Program-made: the position numbers and the translations under genes | Origin: Candidatus Woesearchaeota archaeon | GTDB taxonomy: Archaea; Nanobdellota; Nanobdellia; Woesearchaeales; SM23-78 | Length of the DNA: 32,257 bases | Assembly (NCBI GenBank): GCA_016935175.1 | Contig: JAFGRK010000013.1 | Span: 1-32,257, forward strand | Direction: 5' to 3' | Notes under the pieces: model-generated | The model's input: only the letters and a program-made list of their open reading frames with translations | Told to the model about the DNA's origin: nothing | Databases searched by the model: none | Part shown: positions 8,385-18,459 of the stretch, one piece after another | How the letters are laid out: each line of letters opens with the position of its first letter | Position numbering within the stretch: the first letter of the stretch is position 1

Positions 8385-8501
8385 TCAATCTTCCCCGTAG
8401 GGCTCGCTGTCTGCCTCTAGGTCATAGTCAGGCTCTTCCCTATGACTCTCCTCAAAGAACGCCTCGTCATCATCAACTTGCTGCTTTTTCTTCTTGTCCA
8501 T
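8385..8501 (-). CDS. Small acidic hypothetical protein (MDKKKKQQVDDDEAFFEESHREEPDYDLEADSEPYGED)
   Basis: 38-codon ORF below the track cut-off; SD-like gaggtgg upstream; strongly biased acidic composition. Confidence 0.45.
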   Translation of the reverse strand: MDKKKKQQVDDDEAFFEESHREEPDYDLEADSEPYGED

Positions 8502-8611
8502 GATAACCACCTCTGATATGGCACTTATGGCTTAGCCATCTCTGCTTTTGCGCAGGGATAACATGCTTGTTTCAGCTCCCCAGATATGTAAGAACTATTA
8601 TTTAAATTTTG

Positions 8612-10069
8612 TCAAGCTTCCAGGTACTTTTTCTTGAAGCCCATGAGATCTTCCACGTGGTGTATCTCTACCAGGTTGGTTATGGATGGCTGCAAGGTGC
8701 CAAAGGCTGCTGTGAATACAACCAGGTCATTGAGAGAAAGCAATCCTAGGGATAAAAGGTAATCTGCCACCTTGGGCATGACTGCTTGTGAAGGGATTAC
8801 GCTTATGAGAATAGGCATGACCCCCCATGCTAATTGGAGATTGAGCAGCACTTCATGGCTGTCTGTGACAGCTATTACTGGCTGGCAAGGCCTGAACCTT
8901 GATATGAGGCGTGCTGCAAAGCCTGAGCGCGTGACGCACACAATCTTATCAGCCTTGGAATAAGTCGCAAGGTCATATGCTACCCTGCTTATCTCTTCGC
9001 TTATACTGGGGCCGTGCACTTCAGTAAGCGAATGCCTTACCTTATCCTCCACTTCCTCAGCTATATCCCTCACAGCCTGAACTGACTCCGCAGGGTACTT
9101 GCCTATGGCTGTCTCCCCTGAGAGCATAACTGCATCTGCTCCGTCAAGCACTGCATTAGCCACATCACTAACCTCAGCCCTGGTAGGCACTGGAGAATTA
9201 GTCATGGACTCAAGCACTTGCGTGGCTACTATTGCTATCTTGCCTGATGCATTGCATTTCTGTATGATAATCTTTTGCAGGTAAGGTATTTTCTGGGCTG
9301 GTATCTCAACCCCCAAGTCCCCCCTTGCTATCATGATGCCGTCGCTAGCCTCTATTATCTCATCAATATTATCTATGCCTTCCTGGCTCTCAATCTTAGC
9401 GATTATGCCTATAGGCTCATCCCCTAATAATTTCCTGACTCCAAGGACATCCTGCCTGCTCCTGGTGAATGACAAGGCTATGAAGCTGGCCTTGTTCCTC
9501 ACAGCAAACTTGATAGCTTCCTTGTCCCTTTCAGAAAGAGAAGGTATCTTCAGCTTCTTGCCAGGAACATTGACCCCTTTGTTAGGCTTGATAGTGCAAG
9601 CCTCTTGGAAGGAAAGCTTGACCTTAGGGCTTAATCCCTTGCCAATTTCCGCCACAAATGATTTTATGAGCCCGTTATCAAAGAACACCACATCACCTTT
9701 TTTCAGGGCTCTTGAGAAGTCATGGCTAAAATAAGGTAGGCTTCCTTTCTTGAAGCCAAAAGAGGCTGATGAGCCCGCATGGATGTGAATCTCCTTTTCT
9801 GTGCGTATGCGCACCTCAGGTCCTTTGATATCCAGCATCACAGGCATGATCCCAGTATCCCTTACAGCCCTTATCAAGGACTCGTACTGCTCAAAGCTTC
9901 CGTGGGCTGTGTTTATGCGCACGCAGTCCATTCCTGCCATGAACATCCTGCTCAAGACTACAGGGTCAAGCTGGTTTGAGGCAATAGTTGCTATAACCTT
10001 GGTCTTGGTAAATCTTGGCGCAGCGCTGCCAGGGCGCTGGCTTGGCTTATTATTATGGATAATGCTCAC
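8612..10069 (-). CDS. pyk: Pyruvate kinase
   Basis: TKVIATIASNQ, MLDIKGPEVRI, IAKIESQEGIDNIDEII, GIMIARGDLGVEI, ATQVLESM..PVPTRAEVSDVANAVLDGADAVMLSGETAIGKYP. Confidence 0.97.
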   Translation of the reverse strand: MSIIHNNKPSQRPGSAAPRFTKTKVIATIASNQLDPVVLSRMFMAGMDCVRINTAHGSFEQYESLIRAVRDTGIMPVMLDIKGPEVRIRTEKEIHIHAGSSASFGFKKGSLPYFSHDFSRALKKGDVVFFDNGLIKSFVAEIGKGLSPKVKLSFQEACTIKPNKGVNVPGKKLKIPSLSERDKEAIKFAVRNKASFIALSFTRSRQDVLGVRKLLGDEPIGIIAKIESQEGIDNIDEIIEASDGIMIARGDLGVEIPAQKIPYLQKIIIQKCNASGKIAIVATQVLESMTNSPVPTRAEVSDVANAVLDGADAVMLSGETAIGKYPAESVQAVRDIAEEVEDKVRHSLTEVHGPSISEEISRVAYDLATYSKADKIVCVTRSGFAARLISRFRPCQPVIAVTDSHEVLLNLQLAWGVMPILISVIPSQAVMPKVADYLLSLGLLSLNDLVVFTAAFGTLQPSITNLVEIHHVEDLMGFKKKYLEA

Positions 10070-10208
10070 CTCCTATGACAATGGCTATATTGCTTTAATT
10101 ATTTAAAGCTTTTCAAAGGCTAAGGGTGAGTTCAAAATCTTTCAAAAAGTCGCGGCAGCCTATGTCAACAGCAAAATATATAAATAGGATCATAGAGAAA
10201 CCGGCAGC

Positions 10209-10802
10209 ATGATACTTGACATAAGGGCTTTTGAGCCTGCTCTGATAATGCAGATATTCGTGCTATTGAACCCTTTCTCTTCCCTGCCTATCCTTATGAC
10301 TGCTTACAAGCAGAAGATCAATGCAAAAAAGATTGCTCTGAGCTCAACAGGCATCGCTTTTATCATCGCAGTGCTCATGGTATTCATAGGACCGCCGCTC
10401 CTGAGCTTGTTCGGCATCACCATGGACTCTTTCATGATGGCAGGAGGGCTTGTGCTCTTATTGCTTGGCATCAATACCATCCTGCTTGAGGAAAAGCCTG
10501 TGAAGAGCGTTAACAAGAGCGACACCTTGGTGTCAATCATAGCCACGCCTTTGCTCACAGGGCCTGCGACCATCTCTTTCATCACTATCAAGGCCAATGA
10601 GATGGGCAACCTAGCCCTCCTCTCAAACCTGGTGTTTGCCTTCTTATTAGTAGGCTTGGTCTTCTTCTTGTTCTCAGTGCTCATCAAGCATGTCACCTTG
10701 AAGTTTGTGAGCATAACCTCAAAAGTGCTAGGATTGTTCCTGGTAGGTCTAGCCATTGAGATGATAGCGACTGGCGTGATAAATTTCATTAATGCACACT
10801 AA
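10209..10802 (+). CDS. MarC family integral membrane protein
   Basis: LNPFSSLPI..., IATPLLTGPATIS, six hydrophobic segments. Confidence 0.88.
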   Translation: MILDIRAFEPALIMQIFVLLNPFSSLPILMTAYKQKINAKKIALSSTGIAFIIAVLMVFIGPPLLSLFGITMDSFMMAGGLVLLLLGINTILLEEKPVKSVNKSDTLVSIIATPLLTGPATISFITIKANEMGNLALLSNLVFAFLLVGLVFFLFSVLIKHVTLKFVSITSKVLGLFLVGLAIEMIATGVINFINAH

Positions 10803-10812
10803 AATGTTTTTT

Positions 10813-11550
10813 CTATAGCAAGCCTAGCAGTATGACTGAGACCACACCGGTTATCAATGAGAAGATGGTGCTATGGCTCCAGTGCTTAAGGTTCTTGTTG
10901 CAAGAGCAAGGTATGAGCTCATCCCCTGCTATGTATATCATAAGCCCTGCTGTGGCTGCCATTATCACGCCAATAACAGGAAAGGGCAATCCTCTGAGCA
11001 GGAAGTGAGCCAGCAAAAAGCCCCCTACTGTAGGGATAGATGTGAGGGATGACAAGAAGAAGGACTTCCATCTTTTCTTGGTGCAATAATAATAAGGTGC
11101 GCTAGTGCATATGCCTTCAGGTATGTCGTGGATAGCTATGGCTATTGCAATTGTAAGGCTTAGCTTGGCGCTGCTAAACCCCCCTATGGCAATGGCTATT
11201 CCTTCAGGGAAGTTATGCAAGAATATCCCTAGAAGCAAGTACACAGCAGTCCTTTTCAGGTGACACCCTTGCTCCTGGGATGCCAGCTCTGGATGGAAGT
11301 GAGGTATGAGCTTATCAACAGCGTACATGATTGCTGCGCCAATAATTATGCCAAGGCAGCAAAGCCAGATTGAGGAGAACTCTATGCTTTCAGGTATCAG
11401 CTCAAGAAAAGAGATTGAGAGCATCACACCTGCAGCAAAGGCAAGCATGTTGTACATCATAATATTAGAGGGCCTTTTCAACACTCCCAAAAGCGACCCT
11501 ATCACAGGGGCTGCTGCGCTTATTAAAAGGATTATATAGATTATCTCCAT
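10813..11550 (-). CDS. ZIP family metal transporter
   Basis: HNFPEGIAIAIG and HDIPEGICTSAPYY motifs in TM segments. Confidence 0.92.
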   Translation of the reverse strand: MEIIYIILLISAAAPVIGSLLGVLKRPSNIMMYNMLAFAAGVMLSISFLELIPESIEFSSIWLCCLGIIIGAAIMYAVDKLIPHFHPELASQEQGCHLKRTAVYLLLGIFLHNFPEGIAIAIGGFSSAKLSLTIAIAIAIHDIPEGICTSAPYYYCTKKRWKSFFLSSLTSIPTVGGFLLAHFLLRGLPFPVIGVIMAATAGLMIYIAGDELIPCSCNKNLKHWSHSTIFSLITGVVSVILLGLL

Positions 11551-11692
11551 GACTTTATGCTCTTATTTAGCCCGGTATATATACTTTTCTAAAACCGAAA
11601 CCATTAAATAATATGGGCTAACCTGTTTTTTTTTATCGCGCAAGAACGGGTTCTTGACTTGTTTTTCCACGACAAATATTTGGAGTGATACT

Positions 11693-12223
11693 ATGGTAAA
11701 AAAGAAAGAGGATAAGGCAGCAAAGGCAGAAGCAGCAAATGATGCAGTAGGGGAAAAGCCCAAGGCAGCAGATGCAGGTGCAAAGCCAGTAGGCACAGTT
11801 GTGAAGGCTGGTGACAACGTGAAAGTAGAGTACACTGGCAGCTTTGATGATGGAAGGGTTTTTGACAGCTCTGAGAAGCACAAGAAGCCATTGCCTTTCC
11901 AGGCAGGGGCTAAGCAGGTAATACCAGGATTTGACAATGCAGTTATCGGCATGAAGCTTGGAGAGGAGAAGACCATCAAGATTCAGCCAGAGGAGGCTTA
12001 TGGCATGCCAAGGCCTGAGCTGGTGCAAAAGGTTCCCAAGGAGCAATTGCCCAAGGAGCAGGAGCCCAAGGTAGGCATGATATTATTGATAGGCTTGCCT
12101 AATGGCCACCAGGTACCTGCCAAGATTACAGGAGTAACTGATAAGGAAGTGACAATTGACCTGAACCATCCGCTGGCTGGCAAGGTGCTTAACTTCAAGC
12201 TCAAGGTTGTCGGCATCAACTAG
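11693..12223 (+). CDS. FKBP-type peptidyl-prolyl cis-trans isomerase with Lys/Ala-rich N-terminal extension
   Basis: VKVEYTGSFDDGRVFDSS...LPFQAGAKQVIPGFDNAVIGMKLGEEKTIKIQPEEAYG; start chosen at 11693 with SD ggagtgat. Confidence 0.95.
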   Translation: MVKKKEDKAAKAEAANDAVGEKPKAADAGAKPVGTVVKAGDNVKVEYTGSFDDGRVFDSSEKHKKPLPFQAGAKQVIPGFDNAVIGMKLGEEKTIKIQPEEAYGMPRPELVQKVPKEQLPKEQEPKVGMILLIGLPNGHQVPAKITGVTDKEVTIDLNHPLAGKVLNFKLKVVGIN

Positions 12224-12370
12224 TTTTTTTCTTTTTCATTATCATTCTATCTTTATCCCCTAGGGCAGGTACTACTTTCTTCCTTAAATTTTATTATTTA
12301 TAACCACTCTAAAGGCAATATTTATATGCTTGGGAAGGTTCCTCTGCATTATTTCACAAGGGAATTTAAG

Positions 12371-13189
12371 ATGGCAAGAGTGACTTATAAAGAGCGAATA
12401 ATACTGGAGCAAGAAGCAGCCAGGAGGACTTGGGAGGGTTATGGTGATCCTCCGCTGCGCCAGGAACCGCCAAGATATGCAGAGGAGGAAGCTAAGATCC
12501 CGGGTTTAGGTAATATCTTTTTCTGTGCTCACCCTGATTTCAAAAGCTCATTAGAGGTAATAATGGAGAAGTGTGATGAGGTGATTTCTTTAAGAGATTT
12601 GGCGTATGCAAGAATCAAGCAAGGCAAGTATGGCGGCTTGACACAGAATGGCTCGTTTGTGCGCGAAGGAAGCCTGTTCATCCCTAAAAAAGAGGATAAG
12701 AGGATTTTGCTCAGGGATTCATTAGTGTTGAAAGACCCGGCGCATTATGGGTGCTATGAAGTTGCGATTGATGAGCTTTATATGCCTGAAAGCTTCAATG
12801 TTGATGCCTATCTGGAGCAAATAGGCAAAGATAACTATCTCATATTGAAGGATACTTCTCCAGTTCCGGCTAACAGGCTTGGAGAAGATGAAAGAGCAGT
12901 GTGGCTGTACCAGGACCAAGCCAAGGATTACGGTCTGTTCCTGGAAAGCTTGGGAGAGAAGAGGCTAGTCTATGGGCATTTAGAAAAAGTAATCCCTGAA
13001 CTGAGTTTTTATATGTATATGGAAAGTGATGAACACATTGATAAGCAACCAAGACCCTTTGCGCAGCAACTGTGGTTAGGAGGGAAGGATATCGAGGGGC
13101 CCACTTCAACTTCCATGATTGTCGGTGACTGGTGCCTCCAACAATATCGTCTGCGTGGGTTGCGCCGTGAAAATCCGCATACCGATTGA
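12371..13189 (+). CDS. Hypothetical protein
   Basis: Long ORF, likely ATG at 12371 (MARVTYKERI); no family recognised. Confidence 0.7.
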   Translation: MARVTYKERIILEQEAARRTWEGYGDPPLRQEPPRYAEEEAKIPGLGNIFFCAHPDFKSSLEVIMEKCDEVISLRDLAYARIKQGKYGGLTQNGSFVREGSLFIPKKEDKRILLRDSLVLKDPAHYGCYEVAIDELYMPESFNVDAYLEQIGKDNYLILKDTSPVPANRLGEDERAVWLYQDQAKDYGLFLESLGEKRLVYGHLEKVIPELSFYMYMESDEHIDKQPRPFAQQLWLGGKDIEGPTSTSMIVGDWCLQQYRLRGLRRENPHTD

Positions 13190-13449
13190 GTGTGAAGAGC
13201 GATTGTAATCCTGCCAACAGCATCAAATACTTTCTATTCCAGGAGGGGGATTTATCTCCCCTAAGGCGTAGTGATAAGCCTATTTTAGGGCTTGGATATA
13301 GGCAATACACAATAGAAAGATTTAAAAACAAAAGCCTTATTCTTGGGAAGATTAGCCCTTTTGGAAAAAAGGGAAGAGTGTATTATTTGGTTTATGCCAA
13401 GTTATATGCTGGATTATAGTATTGATAAACACGAAGGAGGGAGATATTA

Positions 13450-14736
13450 ATGGCTAAGGGAAAACCACACATCAACCTCGTGTTCATAGGACACGTGGAC
13501 CACGGAAAATCAACAACAGTAGGTAGGCTTCTATTCGATGCAGGCATCATAGATGAGCAGGCCATGAGGAAGCTCAAGGAGAAAGCCCAGCAGCTAGGAA
13601 AGTCAGGGTTTGAGTTCGCATTTGTCATGGACAACCTGAAAGAGGAGCAGGAAAGGGGAGTCACCATTGACCTCGCGCACAAGAAGTTCGAGACTGACAA
13701 GTACTACTTCACCATAATCGACGCTCCAGGCCACAAGGACTTCATCAAGAACATGATAACAGGAACCAGCCAGGCAGACGCAGCAGTTATTGTTGTCTCA
13801 GCCAACCCTGGTGACGGAGTCCAGGCACAGACCAAGGAGCACATCTTCCTCGCAAGGACCCTAGGAGTCCAGCAAGTCATAATCCTGGTCAACAAGATGG
13901 ACATGGCCAAGTACGAGGAGAAGAGGTACAACGAGGTAAAGGACCAAGTCACAGCCCTTCTCAAGCAAGTAGGCTACAAACCAGACACCATACCATTCAT
14001 AGCAGGAGCAGCCTTCCCAGGGGACAACATCTTCAAGAAGACAGATAAGATGCCTTGGTACAAGGGGCCGATACTGGTCGAAGCCATCAATGGCTTAAGT
14101 GAGCCAGAGAAGCCAGTTGAGCTTCCACTAAGGCTGCCTATCCAGGACGTGTATAACATAACCGGGATAGGAGTGGTGCCTGTAGGAAGAATAGAGACAG
14201 GCAAGATGAAAGTCGGCGACAAGATAATTGCAGTCCCAGGAAGGGAAGGAAAAGGAGTGCCTGGAGAAGTAAAGACCATAGAGATGCATCACGAGCAGAT
14301 GCAAGAAGCACTGCCAGGGGACAACGTCGGTTTCAACGTAAGGGGCTTTGGCAAGAAAGACATAGCCAGGGGAGACGTCCTCGGGCATGAAAGTAATGTT
14401 CCAACTGTTGCGACAGAGTTCACAGCCCAGATAATAGTGCTGAACCACCCAACTGTGATGACCGTAGGCTACACTCCAGTGTTCCACATCCACACAGCAC
14501 AAGTGGCCTGCCAGATAACTGAGCTGACCAAGAAGATAAACCCGGCAACAGGAGAGACAATCCAGGAAAAGCCAGACTTCCTGAAGAATGGCGACGCAGC
14601 CATTATCAAGGTAAAGCCTGTGCAGCCATTAGTGATTGAGAAGCAAAAGGACATACCCCAGCTAGCAAGGTTCGCGGTCAGGGACTCTGGCCAGACAGTA
14701 GCCGCTGGAATGTGTATTGACCTGGTGAAGAAATAA
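13450..14736 (+). CDS. tuf: Translation elongation factor EF-1alpha
   Basis: [52 protein letters not shown] aaggaggga. Confidence 0.98.
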   Translation: MAKGKPHINLVFIGHVDHGKSTTVGRLLFDAGIIDEQAMRKLKEKAQQLGKSGFEFAFVMDNLKEEQERGVTIDLAHKKFETDKYYFTIIDAPGHKDFIKNMITGTSQADAAVIVVSANPGDGVQAQTKEHIFLARTLGVQQVIILVNKMDMAKYEEKRYNEVKDQVTALLKQVGYKPDTIPFIAGAAFPGDNIFKKTDKMPWYKGPILVEAINGLSEPEKPVELPLRLPIQDVYNITGIGVVPVGRIETGKMKVGDKIIAVPGREGKGVPGEVKTIEMHHEQMQEALPGDNVGFNVRGFGKKDIARGDVLGHESNVPTVATEFTAQIIVLNHPTVMTVGYTPVFHIHTAQVACQITELTKKINPATGETIQEKPDFLKNGDAAIIKVKPVQPLVIEKQKDIPQLARFAVRDSGQTVAAGMCIDLVKK

Positions 14737-14838
14737 GAAGAATAAAATCTTCTTTTTTTCATTTTTGTTTTTTTGGGCTTCCAATCATGATGAACTGGAG
14801 CTTTATCATGAGGCAAACAAGATAGGTCGTGATGAAAC

Positions 14839-15150
14839 ATGCAGAAAGCTAGAATCAAGATTACCAGCACAGACATCAGCAAGATAAACCAGGTGTGCGA
14901 GTACATAACTGGCATTGCTGACAAGACCGGAGTCGTCATGAGAGGGCCTATCCCATTGCCAACCAAGAAGCTCAAGCTTTCTACAAGGAAAAGCCCATGC
15001 GGGAACGGGACTGCAACCTGGGACCACTATGAGATGAGAATCCACAAGAGGCTCATAGACATAGGCATAGACGAGCGAGCGCTAAGGCTGGTCATGAGAG
15101 TGCCAATACCAGAAGGGCTGAATATTGAGATAGAGATGATTGATGTATAA
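14839..15150 (+). CDS. rps10: Ribosomal protein S10
   Basis: ARIKITSTD...[40 protein letters not shown]; downstream of EF-1alpha as in other archaea. Confidence 0.97.
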   Translation: MQKARIKITSTDISKINQVCEYITGIADKTGVVMRGPIPLPTKKLKLSTRKSPCGNGTATWDHYEMRIHKRLIDIGIDERALRLVMRVPIPEGLNIEIEMIDV

Positions 15151-15153
15151 CTC

Positions 15154-15187
15154 TTATATGGGCTTGAGCAAAGCGAAACCCATTTTT
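15154..15187 (+). terminator. Possible S10 terminator hairpin
   Basis: ATGGG...CCCAT followed by TTTTT. Confidence 0.4.
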
Positions 15188-15314
15188 ACCCAAAGGCTTG
15201 CTTGCAAGGCTTTATTGAGATGATAGATGTTTGAATTGCGTTCTAGGTTCGTTTTTTCCAACTTTTTCCTAAAAAGTTGCCCTGATTTTCTAGTCCTCAA
15301 ATAAGAATGAGAAT

Positions 15315-15752
15315 TCACCTTTTCTTTTTTAGAATTTCAGCAGAAAGCCTTTCTGCAGTCTCAGCAAACTCCCTGAGAGCTTGACAATAGCCATCATACC
15401 ATCTTTTGGCATCATCATTAGAAACCCAAGGGCCACGATATTTTGAATTTGAGCGCAAGGCTGCTGCCCTGTTGTTATGGGCGGTTACCACCCTTTCACG
15501 GTCAAAAGCGTCTATTTTCTTTTGAGCCTTAACAGCAGCTTTCTTTGCCTCACCTAGAAAATAGTTTAGTTCCTCATTCTTTATCCTGGTGCCTAATAAA
15601 GCCATAAGCTGATCATGGAAAGGTATGTATTTAAATCTTTCTAAAATTAGTGCGACCTTTTCTTTACGAAAGAAAAGCTCGCCAAAAGAAAAAATTGGTA
15701 GGAACAAGTTCATCCACGCCCGAAGCGTGAGCGAGGGCCGAATAAGCTTCAT
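15315..15752 (-). CDS. Hypothetical protein, 145 aa
   Basis: ORF overlapping the next upstream gene by 4 nt (ATGA-type). Confidence 0.65.
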   Translation of the reverse strand: MKLIRPSLTLRAWMNLFLPIFSFGELFFRKEKVALILERFKYIPFHDQLMALLGTRIKNEELNYFLGEAKKAAVKAQKKIDAFDRERVVTAHNNRAAALRSNSKYRGPWVSNDDAKRWYDGYCQALREFAETAERLSAEILKKKR

Positions 15753-16354
15753 CCAGAAACTTCTATTTCATTGGCTTCAAATGCCACTTCTAGTGCATCA
15801 AAGAAACTTTTCCCTTTACCTTTTTTTACCATGTTGTACATCCAAGCATCTCTTCCGCCTTTTTCTTTAGGGCTTTTTAGGACTTTTGTAGCATAGCATT
15901 GATCGCCATTTGGTAACTTGCTCTGCCTTGTTTCATAGGTGAAGCCTCTTTGGAACCAAGTTATAGGAACGCTTATTTCCTTGACTCTTTCAATCACGTC
16001 TCCTGGAACCTCAACCAAGGTAAGGCCACGCAATTCAACAACAAATTCTCCTTTTTGAACATAAGCATCAATAGTCCTTCCTCTTAAAAGCCAGCCATCA
16101 AGAGAGCTTGTTGCGCTAGATGTGCCTGTAAGATAATGTGGCTTTAATTTACCATATACTTCACTGTATTTCCGCCCTCCTGCCAGAAAATCCTCATTAG
16201 CGTGAGAAAGCGCATCCTCAACATTTGGGTGCTCGCCATAGCCTTTCAGCTTATTTTCTTTTTCTATCCTTATAACTCTAAGCCCTCCGCCAGAACGGAA
16301 TCCGTGGAGCTTGCAGCCTTCCTTCAAAGCCTTTTCAAGTCCTGATAGTTTCAT
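15749..16354 (-). CDS. Hypothetical protein, 201 aa
   Basis: ORF; coupled overlap with 15315-15752. Confidence 0.7.
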   Translation of the reverse strand: MKLSGLEKALKEGCKLHGFRSGGGLRVIRIEKENKLKGYGEHPNVEDALSHANEDFLAGGRKYSEVYGKLKPHYLTGTSSATSSLDGWLLRGRTIDAYVQKGEFVVELRGLTLVEVPGDVIERVKEISVPITWFQRGFTYETRQSKLPNGDQCYATKVLKSPKEKGGRDAWMYNMVKKGKGKSFFDALEVAFEANEIEVSG

Positions 16355-16376
16355 TTCAATACCTCTCTTGTAAACT

Positions 16377-16736
16377 TTATTTCAAGTACCTGCCGACAAC
16401 GATTTCCAGGAGGCTTCTTCCCATACGTCTCCAGTTTTCAGGCTCAATTCCAGGCCCAAGCTTGCCATACTCCTTTGCAGGCTTTGCGCCCATCAGTATC
16501 TTGTTCTCAGCGTTTGCAAAGAATGTTAGCATAACCAATTCAGCATCATAGCCCCAAGAATACCTTGTTAGATGGCGGCCTTGGTTGTCAAGCTTATTTG
16601 ATGCTAAGAACTCATCATTGCACTGCTGCCTGATGTCATCAAGCTCTTTCACAGGGCTTCCATCAAGCACTTGCTTAACTGCTCTCAGGTAAGGCTGATA
16701 TTGCTCATGCTGTAGGTATTGCTGCTCTTCATCCAT
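16377..16736 (-). CDS. Hypothetical protein (tracked start 16754 is TTG; ATG at 16736 preferred)
   Basis: TATA-like atttataaac about 25 nt upstream of 16736, suggesting a leaderless start. Confidence 0.65.
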   Translation of the reverse strand: MDEEQQYLQHEQYQPYLRAVKQVLDGSPVKELDDIRQQCNDEFLASNKLDNQGRHLTRYSWGYDAELVMLTFFANAENKILMGAKPAKEYGKLGPGIEPENWRRMGRSLLEIVVGRYLK

Positions 16737-16837
16737 ACATTGTAGCGACTTCAAAGTAGTTTATAAATATTATGGAAACTAGCTGCTGTCTTTTAGGAAA
16801 ATTTATATATCGATGTTCTTATGGCTAATCCAGAGAG

Positions 16838-17458
16838 GTGAGTTTCATGATTAGTCCTAAGTCAATACAGAAAGAGCTGAAAGAAAAGAAGTGGAAGCCT
16901 ATCAAGAAGCATCCTAAGTTTGATTCTATCATCGAGTTCGACATCATTGACGAGAAAAAGTCATGGTACCTGGCTGACTGGTTCCTTTTCATAAAGGAAG
17001 TTGAGAAGCTGGATGGAGCCACTGCAGAAAAGCTTTCCCTTGCCATGGAAAGCCTTGAGGAGCAGGAAAGGAACTGGTGGCAGGCCAAGATACTATTTTT
17101 CATAATACTGGCAGAGGAAGTTGACCCGGAAGCAGCTCTCAGCATAGCCTCTGATGAGCTTGACATAAGGAGCATCAACAAGAAAGGCGAAGTCTCAGGC
17201 AGGACCATAGTCATAGACACTTCAAAAGGCTTGGTTTACGGAAGCCTTCCTTCATCACCGCTTGATTCTAGGCTGAAATTAAGCCATGCCAAGGACAGCC
17301 TTGAGAAGGTCATGAAAAAGCCTTTGCATTATGTCCAGCCAGGCAAGCCAAAGAAGTTGAAGAGGTTCTGGCTTAGGTTCTTCCTGCTGGTAAGCACATT
17401 CTTCCTGCTAGGGTTCATATCAGCGTTTGTGTTCCTGCTGTTTTTGCTGAGAAGCTGA
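16838..17458 (+). CDS. Hypothetical protein with C-terminal membrane anchor
   Basis: Terminal hydrophobic segment FWLRFFLLVSTFFLLGFISAFVFLLFLL. Confidence 0.7.
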   Translation: MSFMISPKSIQKELKEKKWKPIKKHPKFDSIIEFDIIDEKKSWYLADWFLFIKEVEKLDGATAEKLSLAMESLEEQERNWWQAKILFFIILAEEVDPEAALSIASDELDIRSINKKGEVSGRTIVIDTSKGLVYGSLPSSPLDSRLKLSHAKDSLEKVMKKPLHYVQPGKPKKLKRFWLRFFLLVSTFFLLGFISAFVFLLFLLRS

Positions 17459-17549
17459 TCAAGGGGCATGAGCATAAACTAAAAACAGGAATAGCCTGCC
17501 TTAGATTATGATTTGCAAAAGCTTTAAATAAGCCAAAAGCAAAAAGGCA

Positions 17550-18008
17550 TTGATGGCAGATGAAGCTTCTTACCTGGAGATAAAGTATGGGGTTAGTGAC
17601 ATAATAGGCAAGCCCGGGGCTATTGCTTTTGTGTTATTCTTCTGGGCAGTGATTGCCATATATGTCAAGATAAAGCTCCTGACGATATCTGGAATAACTA
17701 AGTATATTGTTTCCACCATGTTCATACTTTTGGGTGGCTTTATAGCGTACATGTTCCTGGGAAAGGATACTACTTCATGCAAATTAAAACAAGATGGGAT
17801 TGAAAGGCGATTAAGGTCATCCACCATGATCTTCTGGGATGAGATAGAGTCTTACGTGGTAAAGGACAACAAGGTTTACCTGAAGATCAAGTATAACCCC
17901 AATAGCCTCATGAGCAAAGCCATTATCAAGATACCGCTTGTGGAACACAAAGCCAAGATTATACAAACCCTAGACCAGCACATCAAGAGGAAGAGTTCGG
18001 ACACCTGA
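17550..18008 (+). CDS. Hypothetical membrane protein (two TM segments plus cytoplasmic domain)
   Basis: Two hydrophobic helices then a PH-like beta pattern (SCKLKQDGIERRLRSSTMIFWDEIESYVVKDNKVYLKIKY). Confidence 0.65.
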   Translation: MMADEASYLEIKYGVSDIIGKPGAIAFVLFFWAVIAIYVKIKLLTISGITKYIVSTMFILLGGFIAYMFLGKDTTSCKLKQDGIERRLRSSTMIFWDEIESYVVKDNKVYLKIKYNPNSLMSKAIIKIPLVEHKAKIIQTLDQHIKRKSSDT

Positions 18009-18081
18009 TTCTAAGCCAGGGCAAGAAAAAAATTTATAAAAAAGACTTATTATCCACTCACAGGGGGTAATATTTTCCAAA

Positions 18082-18459
18082 ATGGCCTCAATGCAATGGA
18101 TTATCGGGGAACAAAAGGGCAAGCTTATCATGGTATTGTCTGTGAAGAGAAACATAGAGGATATCTGCTCTGAGGAAGAGCAGGATTACAGGCAAGCGTT
18201 AAAAGGGCTCAAGGAAGCTGTTCCTGCAAGCTTCAAGCTCTTCAAGCACTACATGGGATATTCTGCCTCAAGGCCTGACAGGCTTTACATCAATGGAGTG
18301 CACTACTTTGCCTTTGAGGCAAGGCAAGGCAGCAAAGCACACTTAGAAGGCCAGCTTGAAAGGATAAATAAGGATTTCAAAGAAAAAATCTTTTTTGACG
18401 ACCCAGTGCCGCTAGAGAAGCATTTCATCTCAGAGATGATTGGGCTTTACCGAGCGTAA
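18082..18459 (+). CDS. Hypothetical protein, 125 aa
   Basis: ORF downstream of a TATA-like sequence; overlaps the convergent kinase by 30 nt. Confidence 0.6.
   Translation: MASMQWIIGEQKGKLIMVLSVKRNIEDICSEEEQDYRQALKGLKEAVPASFKLFKHYMGYSASRPDRLYINGVHYFAFEARQGSKAHLEGQLERINKDFKEKIFFDDPVPLEKHFISEMIGLYRA

Noticed and set aside
9333-9734. 133-aa ORF antisense to pyruvate kinase
   Set aside because: Shadow ORF of a conserved gene.
10304-10789. 161-aa ORF antisense to MarC
   Set aside because: Shadow ORF; MarC is clear on the + strand.
13186-13419. 77-aa ORF before EF-1alpha
   Set aside because: Covers hairpins and the likely EF-1alpha TATA; no SD seen and no family recognised.
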